A stretch of 64,000 nucleotides of DNA from JASJBU01 sp039714735. GTDB lineage: Bacteria; Pseudomonadota; Gammaproteobacteria; Chromatiales; Chromatiaceae. The notes under the pieces were generated by a model. It was not told where the DNA came from, searched no databases, and worked only from the letters and a program-made list of their open reading frames with translations. The position numbers and the translations under genes are program-made. Position 1 is the stretch's first letter. Every line of letters starts with the position of its first letter. The stretch is from NCBI GenBank assembly GCA_039714735.1, contig JBDLIT010000004.1, forward strand, positions 1 through 64,000, written 5' to 3'. Positions 53,499-61,069 of this stretch are shown piece after piece.

Positions 53499-54571
53499 GT
53501 CTGAGCGTAATTCGCGAATAATTTTGCCAACTTTTCCCTGGTTGGCGAATGTACAACCCCCTTCTCAGTCACAATGACATCCACCAGCGAGGCAGGGGTG
53601 ACATCGAACACAGGATTCCACACCTTTGATCCATCGGCCCCTATTCTCCTGCCGCCACAGGAAAGCACCTCATCATCCCCTCTGACCTCTATGGGGATAT
53701 CCTGCCCGGAGGCGATCTGCATATCGACAGTGGAGGTAGGCGCCACCACCATCACCTTGACCCCATGGTACTTTGCCGCAACAGCCAGGCCATAGGTTCC
53801 GATCTTGTTGGCGACGTCCCCATTGGCGGCAATTCTGTCGGAACCGACGATGATCCAGCCAATCCCACCCTGAGCCATACGGCTCGCGGCCGCCCCATCC
53901 GCAAGCAGGGTCACTGGAATACCATCCTGCAGTAATTCCCAGGCCGTCAATCGCGAACCCTGTAACCAGGGCCGGGTTTCATCGGCAAAGACCTGGTTGA
54001 TATTACCCTGCGCATAAGCGCTGCGAATCACGCCCAAGGCTGTTCCATAACCTCCCGTCGCCAAGGCGCCGGCATTGCAATGGGTAATGACGCAGGTTGG
54101 CCCCTTGATCAGTTCTGCTCCCAGTTCGCCCATGCGTTTGTTATCTGCAACATCCGCTGCATGAATCTTTACCGCCTCAGCCAGAAGGTCAGCTTCCGGA
54201 TCAGCCTGATCAGAAAGCCGGTCAATCAGCAGCTGCATCCTCGCCAGGGCCCAGAACAGATTGCTGGCAGTTGGACGGGATTCCCTCAATCTATGCACTC
54301 GGGAAGCGATGCCTTCTTTCCAGGCGTCAGGATTTTCCGCATAAGCTTCCCGCGCTGCCAGCACCACCCCATAGGCTGCGGTGATGCCGATCGCGGGCGC
54401 CCCTCTGACCACCATGTCTCGGATGGCGTCAGCCGTTGCAGCGGCACTGTTCAATTCCAGATATTCCGCCTGGGCGGGCAGATTGCGCTGATCCAGCAGA
54501 TAGAAGGAACCTGCCTGCCAGACAATTGCAGTATCAGGCGTGGGGGTTTGACTGAGAGTTGGATGTGTCAT
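53492..54571 (-). CDS. mtnA: S-methyl-5-thioribose-1-phosphate isomerase
   Basis: Converts methylthioribose-1-phosphate to methylthioribulose-1-phosphate in the methionine salvage pathway. Signature residues: Cys165 in THCNAGALATGGYGTALG and Asp245 in VGSDRIAANGDVANKIGTY; substrate-binding MVVRGAPAIGI. The start is ATG 54571 (359 residues); the frame runs further upstream but that extension lacks family likeness. The other salvage genes are not present here. A damaged partial copy of this gene lies at 56812-57260. Confidence 0.94.
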   Translation of the reverse strand: MTHPTLSQTPTPDTAIVWQAGSFYLLDQRNLPAQAEYLELNSAAATADAIRDMVVRGAPAIGITAAYGVVLAAREAYAENPDAWKEGIASRVHRLRESRPTASNLFWALARMQLLIDRLSDQADPEADLLAEAVKIHAADVADNKRMGELGAELIKGPTCVITHCNAGALATGGYGTALGVIRSAYAQGNINQVFADETRPWLQGSRLTAWELLQDGIPVTLLADGAAASRMAQGGIGWIIVGSDRIAANGDVANKIGTYGLAVAAKYHGVKVMVVAPTSTVDMQIASGQDIPIEVRGDDEVLSCGGRRIGADGSKVWNPVFDVTPASLVDVIVTEKGVVHSPTREKLAKLFANYAQTA

Positions 54572-54766
54572 ATTTCCGAATGAATGTGGGTTCACGAACA
54601 TGGATCTTTGCAAGGCACGGCTCAAATCCGCAAAGTTTATAATTGTTAACCTGTTTTAATGCTATGTTTAGTAAATTGTGCTACACATAGGGCCTATAAT
54701 AATAAAAAGAGAATAAAAATAATCCGATAATTCACTATCCAACTCAACTTGGCGGAGAGCACAAGA
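54572..54766. promoter_or_regulatory. Divergent region between mtnA and the sigma-like gene, duplicated downstream
   Basis: The 195 bp between mtnA (minus) and the sigma-like gene (plus) include a perfect TATAAT at 54695-54700. The stretch CCAACTCAACTTGGCGGAGA at its right end reappears in altered form at 57401-57420. Much of the region has a diverged match at 57261-57440, so both sides were copied together. Confidence 0.5.
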
Positions 54767-55543
54767 GTGGCTGCTAGACGATTTGATACAGATGCCCTAT
54801 TGGAGCAGTTGCTGGAACATAAGGAAAACGCATTTAAGGGCTTTTACGAGAGATACCGGGGACGGGTATACCGGTTTATCGTGAGACAGTGCGGAAATGG
54901 TGAAGAGGGACAAGCTGAATATATCTCAATCTGGGCCAATCTAATCAAGGCCAGGCTTAGCTGCAAAGACGGAAAATGCCTGAAATTAGCTTTTCTGGAA
55001 AGCCTGCGACGACCTACTTTCAAACCATTGATCAAAACCAGCATGGTCATTCCCTTTACCCTGATGCCCAGGGAGCTTGAAGAGGAAGGTGGATGGTCTA
55101 CCCTATTGGTCGAAATGGTCAGGAGGCTCCCGGAAGGACTCCGTAAGCGCTTCCTCTTTCGATATGAGATTGGTCTCAGCCACAAGGCTATTGCAACCGT
55201 TTTACATGAGGATAAGAATACCTCTGAAAGATATATCAATGAGGCTGAGCGTAAGCTTTTTGAAGGACTCGAGAATGCCGGCTGCAAGATGCAGATTTCC
55301 CTGGACTCCCTCTATCGAGAAACCCGCTCATTAGGGCCACCCGCCAGTTGGGATCAGGAAGTGCTGTCGGCCTATCCAGGCTGGCTGAAAAATGGCGTAC
55401 CGGATGAACTCATCAATCTACATCTGCCTAAAGAGCCGCAAAGCCGGATGGCATCGATCAAGGCATTTTTGCAAAATACCGTCAGTCACTTGCGAGCGGA
55501 TATATCTGCGAAGATACATAACACTCATCAATCAACACTTTGA
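54767..55543 (+). CDS. Divergent ECF-sigma-factor-like protein
   Basis: A 258-residue protein whose N-terminal 60 residues look like sigma region 2 (FKGFYERYRGRVYRFIVRQC) and residues about 125-170 like region 4 (LPEGLRKRFLFRYEIGLSHK, then a helix-turn-helix-like KNTSERYINEAERKLF). Between them and after them are unusual segments; region 2 lacks the typical acidic DAED helix after the region 2.1 match. About 80 C-terminal residues form an extension unlike ordinary ECF factors. GTG 54767 is chosen as the start because GGAG precedes it by 9 bases; a TTG at 54749 is also possible. It may be a special sigma or a decayed regulator; no anti-sigma is adjacent. Confidence 0.7.
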   Translation: MAARRFDTDALLEQLLEHKENAFKGFYERYRGRVYRFIVRQCGNGEEGQAEYISIWANLIKARLSCKDGKCLKLAFLESLRRPTFKPLIKTSMVIPFTLMPRELEEEGGWSTLLVEMVRRLPEGLRKRFLFRYEIGLSHKAIATVLHEDKNTSERYINEAERKLFEGLENAGCKMQISLDSLYRETRSLGPPASWDQEVLSAYPGWLKNGVPDELINLHLPKEPQSRMASIKAFLQNTVSHLRADISAKIHNTHQSTL

Positions 55544-55692
55544 CCACAAAGATCCAGTAAGGCGAAGAAATTCAATCGCCGGTTTCCAAACCCAGACATT
55601 GAAAAGTTAGATCGGTTTTCTACAACGCATACTGCTTCATAGCTGTTCTCTGCTAGTGTAGAATCCCTCGCTTTTGCCACGAGTAGAGATCC

Positions 55693-56791
55693 ATGCTAGA
55701 GCTCAACCCCATCGTAAACAAGATCAGTGACCTGAAGGGACGCGCGCAATCCCTTAGGGGGTATCTTTGACTTCGAAGAGAAACAAGAGCGGCTGACCGA
55801 GGTTCTCAGGGAACTCGAAGACCCGGATATCTGGAGCGACCAGGAGAAGGCTCAGACCCTGGGACGTGAGCGCGCAAGCCTGGAGGCCATTGTTCTGACC
55901 CTGGGGGAACTCTTCGGTGGTCTGGATGATGCCGCCGATCTGCTGGAAATGGCCGCTGAAGAGGCGGATGAAGCTGCGGTAGCCACCATTGAGGATGATC
56001 TTGCCGTCTTTGAAAAACAGGTCGCCGAGCTTGAATTTCGGCGCATGTTTTCCGGAGAAACCGATCACTGCAACGCCTTTATGGACATCCAGGCGGGCTC
56101 CGGCGGTACCGAGGCCCAGGACTGGGCCGAGATGCTGTTGCGCATGTATCTGCGCTGGGGCGAGCATCATGGCTTCAAAACAGAGATCATCGAAGCGTCG
56201 GCCGGTGAAGTGGCCGGCATCAAGAGTGCGACTGTGCGCTTCGAGGGTGACTATGTCTTCGGCTGGTTACGCACCGAGATCGGTGTGCACCGGCTGGTGA
56301 GGAAGTCTCCGTTCGACTCAGGCAACCGGCGTCATACCTCGTTTGCCGCCGTGTTCGTCTCGCCGGAGATCGATGACACCATCGAGATCGACATCAATCC
56401 AGCGGATCTGCGGATCGATGTGTATCGGGCCAGTGGCGCCGGTGGTCAGCACGTCAACCGTACAGAATCGGCGGTGCGTATCACCCACAATCCGACCGGT
56501 GCGGTGGTACAGTGCCAGAATGACCGCTCTCAGCACAAGAACAAGGCCACGGCCATGAAACAGCTAAAGGCCAAACTCTACGAATTGGAAATGCAGAAGC
56601 GCAACGCCAGCCAGCAGGAACTGGAGGAGACCAAGTCCGACATCGGCTGGGGCAGCCAGATCCGCTCTTACGTATTGGATGCATCACGTATCAAGGATCT
56701 GCGCACCAATGTGGAGACAGGCAACACCCAGGCCGTACTCGACGGCGCCCTTGACCAGTTTATTGAAGCGAGCCTGAAAAGCGGCCTGTGA
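55693..56791 (+). CDS. prfB: Peptide chain release factor 2 (programmed +1 frameshift)
   Basis: Recognises UGA and UAA stop codons. Translation begins at ATG 55693, reads 25 codons to CTT (55765-55767), meets an in-frame TGA at 55768-55770, and shifts +1 to read GAC (55769-55771), giving join 55693..55767 and 55769..56791, 365 residues, the same as E. coli RF2. Stop-recognition SPF appears in KSPFDSGNRRHTSF and the catalytic GGQ in GAGGQHVNRTESAVRITHN. The usual downstream lysS is absent here; a mtnA pseudogene follows instead. Confidence 0.97.
55756..55771 (+). promoter_or_regulatory. RF2 programmed frameshift site
   Basis: An internal Shine-Dalgarno-like AGGGGG (55756-55761) lies 3 bases before the slippery CTT followed by TGA C, exactly the autoregulatory RF2 element: low RF2 slows termination at UGA and favours the +1 shift. 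Confidence 0.95.
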
Positions 56792-56811
56792 ATATAAACC
56801 GAGCCCTGCCA

Positions 56812-57260
56812 TCAGGGTCGCGTTTCATCGGCATAGACCTGGTTGATCTTTCCCTCAATATGAGCGTTGCGAATTACACTGAGGGCCATCCCATAGCCTT
56901 CTGTTGCCAGGGCCCCGGCATTACAATGGGTGATCACTGAGGTTGGTCCCTCCGGCAATGCCGAGACTGGGTCACCCATGCTCCGGTTGTCGGCAATATC
57001 TAACGCATGAATCCTGCACGCCTCAGCCAGCAGAGCAGGCTTTGGATTTTCCGTATAGGCCTCGCGTGCTTCCAGCACCACGCCATAGGTTGCGGTAATT
57101 CCGGTTGCGGGAGCCCCTGCCCCTCTAACAACCATATCCCCGATAACGTCTGCAGTGACAGCAGATAAAAAGAGCCATCCCGCCAGACAATTGCAGTATC
57201 GGGCTTGGGTAATAGTGTCAGAAATAGAGTTTTCATAGCTCCAGTGAAATGGTCGCTCAC
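56812..57260 (-). pseudogene. Degenerate partial duplicate of mtnA
   Basis: Translated on the minus strand, two frames give MtnA-like sequence. One gives PDTAIVWRDGSFYLL, like the MtnA N-terminus TPDTAIVWQAGSFYLL. The other gives DMVVRGAGAPATGITATYGV, AREAYTENP, then a jump over about 45 residues, then THCNAGALATEGYGMALSVI and VYADETRP. It stops at the residue matching about 201 of 359, so the C-terminal half, with the catalytic Asp, is absent. Frameshift, internal deletion and truncation show it is dead. The left end lies 20 bp from the prfB stop. The upstream region is duplicated too (57261-57440). Confidence 0.85.
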
Positions 57261-57440
57261 GAACAGAGTCCATGGAGTAGCAATTTAAATTCTGAAGATC
57301 ATAAAAGTGTTAACCAGATTTATTACTTTAGTTAAGAGAATCGTGGTACACACCGACTACCCTAACAAGGAGCATGATTAAAGAAACCGATAGTTTGTTT
57401 CCAACCCGACATGGCGGAGATCAAATGTATGACGTTAGTC
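57261..57440. repeat. Diverged copy of the mtnA upstream region
   Basis: Matches the region 54572-54766 by eye: TCACGAACA near the left, TGTTAACC in the middle, and the right-hand block TCCAACCCGACATGGCGGAGA versus TCCAACTCAACTTGGCGGAGA. The first bases of the sigma-like gene's leader are therefore included in the copied unit. Confidence 0.65.
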
Positions 57441-57480
57441 TCTTGCGTCCAGGACGAACAGTAAAGTAAGGAGAATCACC

Positions 57481-60399
57481 ATGCACCGCAACATATCCCT
57501 TTCCATGCATACCTTGTTCCTTCTTTTAGCGTCTTTGTGGGTGACACAGGTATTTGCAAAAACAGACCTTGCCTGGTCGGAAAAGCCGCTCACGGTGTCG
57601 GTTATGCAAGGTGGTGCGGTCTCGGCAAGCGCGCAGGTATCTATTTATACAGATCTCAATGACGTCTATCTAGAAGTCGTCCCGAAAATCGATGAGATGG
57701 TAAGGGCATTCCCGGACCATTTCGACGTATTACAGGAAGGTGATAGCAAATCGATCGACTTTTTGGTCTCTGTTCCTGCCGATGCATTGGAAGGCGTTCA
57801 CAAAGGAACACTTCACTTTAGAAATGGTCACAAAACGCTTGCGAAGCCTTTAAAAATAGTCATTCATGTCACACCTCACCATGAGCTTGTGGCGGATGTA
57901 GGCGAGAATCTGAACGGTCTCGTTGACACATTGATCACCTTCAATGGTGATGGCAGCTATGATCAAGATGGTGATCTCATTAGCTATGCCTGGTCACTGG
58001 TTTCGGTGCCTACTGGTAGCTTCACCACGCTCAACGATGTTGATCAGTATGACTCAAATCTTATCCCGGATGTTCCTGGTGAATACGAGATTCAACTGAT
58101 TGTCAATGATGGTAAGGCTGACAGTGAACCTGACCGCCTGGTGCTCACAGCATGGAGCGGCATTGCGCCACCCAATGCGGATGCCGGGCAAGGCCAACAG
58201 GCACAATCCGGCGCCACTGTATCATTTGACGGTAGCGGCAGCAGCGATCCCCAAGAACTGCCACTCACCTACCGATGGATCTTCTCCTCGGTTCCGCTTG
58301 ACAGTACTCTTTGCGATACAGATATCTCCCTCAGCCACACGGTGGCACCCTATTTTATACCGGACGTGGAAGGGATGTATAACCTCGAACTACATGTCAG
58401 CAACGGCACTGCAAGCGATACGGACAGTATCCGGATCATCGTTGCACAGCCGAACCTGGCACCTGTTGCCAATGCCGGTCCGGACCGGGCAGCCAAGACT
58501 GGCCGTGACGCAGGTCTAAATGGCAATACCTCTTACGATCAGGATAGTGGCCCAGCTGACCTGAGCTACCGATGGATTCTGGTAAGCAGGCCCATTGAAA
58601 GCAGCAAGGCCAGCGTAGATATAACAAATGCCGATAGCGCCACCCCTGGATTCATCCCCGATGTGTTCGGCAGCTATGTGTTCCGCCTGGAAGTCAGCGA
58701 CGGCGACAAGACGAATGCGGATAACGTGGTTATGGAGGTAGAGGATACCGCACCTGTCATCGCCATCATCTCACCGATCGATGGCAGTACGGTAGACACT
58801 CCCAGAACTGTTATCAACGTAGAATACAGTGACGCCGGCACAGGTATCGAACCTTCCAGTTTCTACGCCGAGATCAATGGTACTGACTACAGTGATGACT
58901 TCAGTATTGGTTCCACGAGTGCAGTACTTCAACCAACCTTTGATCTGCCTGCTGGTATCAATCTGGTCACGGCTACTATCGAAGATCGTGCAGGCAACCT
59001 GGCGATAGCCCAATCAAGCTTTAATGTGGCTTACTTCCGTGCTATCCCGGGTGCAATACCTGTAACTGGCGACGCACCATTGACGGTCTACTTCTCAACT
59101 GACAAGGAAGACCCTAATGAGACCATTGAAATCTTTCGCTGGGATTTCGAAGGGGATGGAGTCTATGACACCTACGATACGGTTGTTCGAGACTATAGCT
59201 ATACCTACAACGCCCCAGGCACCTACAGCGCCACTCTGCATGTCTGGAGCAGTACAGGCGAGACGACCAGCGCCAGCGTTGAAATCACAGTGCTCGACAA
59301 CACACCGGTTACTCCCCCTGATTTGTCCCTGATCACGATCAGCGATCCTGGAACCGGTATTGTGACTGTGGTCGGGGATGCAGGGAGTGTGGAAGCTGGG
59401 GCTTTGGTTACCTTGGTCAACTATGAAACGGGTGCAACCGCAGTTATTACAGCTGATTCCAATGGCGCTTTTAGCGTGAGTCTTGCAGCAGTCGATGGTG
59501 ATGTTTTCAGAATTACGGTGTCGGATTCATCCGGCAATACAAGTATGCCGGTTAGTGAAAGTGTGGGACAGATTCTTTCGCTGGACCTTATCAGTCCACT
59601 GAATTCCACGGTGATCGATGACGATACTGTCTTCGTAACCGGAACCTACAGCGGACCGCCAAATACAGCAATAAGTGTGAATGGCGTTATTGCCTGCACT
59701 GATGGAACTTCATTTTCCGCCAGCAACGTCCGGCTTGAACCAGGCGTTAACACGCTGGTTGCTTACGCGACCATGCCTGATGGGCTATTTGTCAGTGAAA
59801 CCATCGAGGTGACCAGTTCCGGCCCTGCGCCTGTTCAGGTTCGGGTTGAGCCTCCTTGCGGTCTAGCGCCACATACCGTGGAATTTTTCATCACAAACAA
59901 TACGCTGAACGTAATGCAATCCGTCGAACTGGATTTTGATAATGACGGACAGGTCGATCAATTGATAACAGATTTATCTACGCCAATTGAGCACGACTAC
60001 ACCGTCCCCGGCAATTATTCGACAGCCGTTACTGTTTATGACGATCAAGGTAATCACTATGGCTCTATCCACCCGGTTATTGTGACTGACATCACGATAG
60101 AAGATGCAAAGCTAAGAAGTGTTTACCTGAGCATGCTCGATCGCTTGAGGGCTGGCTCGATAGCTGGAGCGTTGAATAATGTGACAGGCGGAGTCTATGC
60201 GAAATATCGGGAAATATTTCAGACCTTAACGCCAGATCTGCAAACCATAGTAGATCAGCTTGGTGATCTGTCCACCGGAGCAATAGGCACGGATATGGCG
60301 GAATATGTGGTTACTCGTTCAGTAAACGGTGAGCAAAAGGCATTTCCAATCTATCTGTTACGCAGTGAAGATGGTGTCTGGCGTATTGATGGGATGTAA
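57481..60399 (+). CDS. Secreted multi-PKD/Ig-repeat protein
   Basis: A 972-residue exported protein with signal peptide (LFLLLASLWVTQVFA). Residues about 130-425 form three PKD-like domains (GSYDQDGDLISYAWSLVS, SGSSDPQELPLTYRWIFSS, TSYDQDSGPADLSYRWILVS). An Ig-like segment follows, then a canonical PKD (about 525-605, FRWDFEGDGVYDTYD), two further beta domains, another PKD (about 785-865, VELDFDNDGQVDQL), and a C-terminal alpha/beta part. No enzymatic domain or anchor is seen, so it is probably an adhesive or scaffolding surface protein. Strong AAGGAG site. It starts a four-gene cluster of envelope proteins. Confidence 0.82.
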   Translation: MHRNISLSMHTLFLLLASLWVTQVFAKTDLAWSEKPLTVSVMQGGAVSASAQVSIYTDLNDVYLEVVPKIDEMVRAFPDHFDVLQEGDSKSIDFLVSVPADALEGVHKGTLHFRNGHKTLAKPLKIVIHVTPHHELVADVGENLNGLVDTLITFNGDGSYDQDGDLISYAWSLVSVPTGSFTTLNDVDQYDSNLIPDVPGEYEIQLIVNDGKADSEPDRLVLTAWSGIAPPNADAGQGQQAQSGATVSFDGSGSSDPQELPLTYRWIFSSVPLDSTLCDTDISLSHTVAPYFIPDVEGMYNLELHVSNGTASDTDSIRIIVAQPNLAPVANAGPDRAAKTGRDAGLNGNTSYDQDSGPADLSYRWILVSRPIESSKASVDITNADSATPGFIPDVFGSYVFRLEVSDGDKTNADNVVMEVEDTAPVIAIISPIDGSTVDTPRTVINVEYSDAGTGIEPSSFYAEINGTDYSDDFSIGSTSAVLQPTFDLPAGINLVTATIEDRAGNLAIAQSSFNVAYFRAIPGAIPVTGDAPLTVYFSTDKEDPNETIEIFRWDFEGDGVYDTYDTVVRDYSYTYNAPGTYSATLHVWSSTGETTSASVEITVLDNTPVTPPDLSLITISDPGTGIVTVVGDAGSVEAGALVTLVNYETGATAVITADSNGAFSVSLAAVDGDVFRITVSDSSGNTSMPVSESVGQILSLDLISPLNSTVIDDDTVFVTGTYSGPPNTAISVNGVIACTDGTSFSASNVRLEPGVNTLVAYATMPDGLFVSETIEVTSSGPAPVQVRVEPPCGLAPHTVEFFITNNTLNVMQSVELDFDNDGQVDQLITDLSTPIEHDYTVPGNYSTAVTVYDDQGNHYGSIHPVIVTDITIEDAKLRSVYLSMLDRLRAGSIAGALNNVTGGVYAKYREIFQTLTPDLQTIVDQLGDLSTGAIGTDMAEYVVTRSVNGEQKAFPIYLLRSEDGVWRIDGM

Positions 60400-60440
60400 T
60401 CCTATGCGCCGTTGCTAAATACCTTGAGGAGGTAGAAGGT

Positions 60441-61061
60441 ATGCGAGTTTTATTAAGGGTTCCGTTGTTGTGTTTACTGCTGATAAGCGGTTGCGATTCA
60501 GCTGAAGTGGTGGAGTGGCCTGCGAAAAAAGGTCAAGTGATCGATGAGATGACTGGTGAAGGTATAGCGGATGCCATCGTCGTCGCGCGTTGGAAAGGTA
60601 CGGCGGCATACAGCACGACTGTCTGTTTTCATGTGGAAAGCACTACAACGGACAAGCGCGGACGATATGAAATACCCGCGTGGCAGAACGATACACGGTG
60701 GCGAAATACTGGGTATCAGCATGTGGTTATTAAGGTGTACAAGGTTGGTTATCTAGAATCAGATAAGACATATAAATCACGAAAAAACGTAGATGGAAAG
60801 TATCTTTTGAAATCTTTTCATGGGGAAGTAACAAATAGATTAGAGTACCTCCTGAGACTTTCAGGTGTTGTAAGCTGCGGTTCTAAGGATGGGAGTGAAA
60901 ATAATCTTATACCAGTATTTAGAGCTATTTATTCTGAGGCTAATTCATTGTCCGCCAATGAGGGTGAAGGGATTGTTGAAAGTATTTTGTATGACCTTGA
61001 AATTATAGAATATGGTTTTAATGTTGCTGGGAAACGTCATTATGAAAGGATTAAAAAATAA
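60441..61061 (+). CDS. Lipoprotein with carboxypeptidase-regulatory-like domain
   Basis: A 206-residue lipoprotein: lipobox LLISGC (Cys18) after a hydrophobic signal. Residues about 30-115 match a carboxypeptidase-regulatory (CarboxypepD_reg-like) beta-sandwich: GQVIDEMTGEGIADAIVVAR, then DKRGRYEIPAW and KVYKVGYLESDK. The second half is not recognised. Starting in the middle, base composition becomes AT-rich compared with the first part. It is 41 bp after the PKD gene and 8 bp before the next gene, so all are likely co-transcribed. Confidence 0.75.
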   Translation: MRVLLRVPLLCLLLISGCDSAEVVEWPAKKGQVIDEMTGEGIADAIVVARWKGTAAYSTTVCFHVESTTTDKRGRYEIPAWQNDTRWRNTGYQHVVIKVYKVGYLESDKTYKSRKNVDGKYLLKSFHGEVTNRLEYLLRLSGVVSCGSKDGSENNLIPVFRAIYSEANSLSANEGEGIVESILYDLEIIEYGFNVAGKRHYERIKK

Positions 61062-61069
61062 GGATTAAT

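Noticed and set aside
55949..56791. Treating ATG 55949 as the start of prfB
   Set aside because: The RF2 frameshift site upstream gives the full 365-residue protein.
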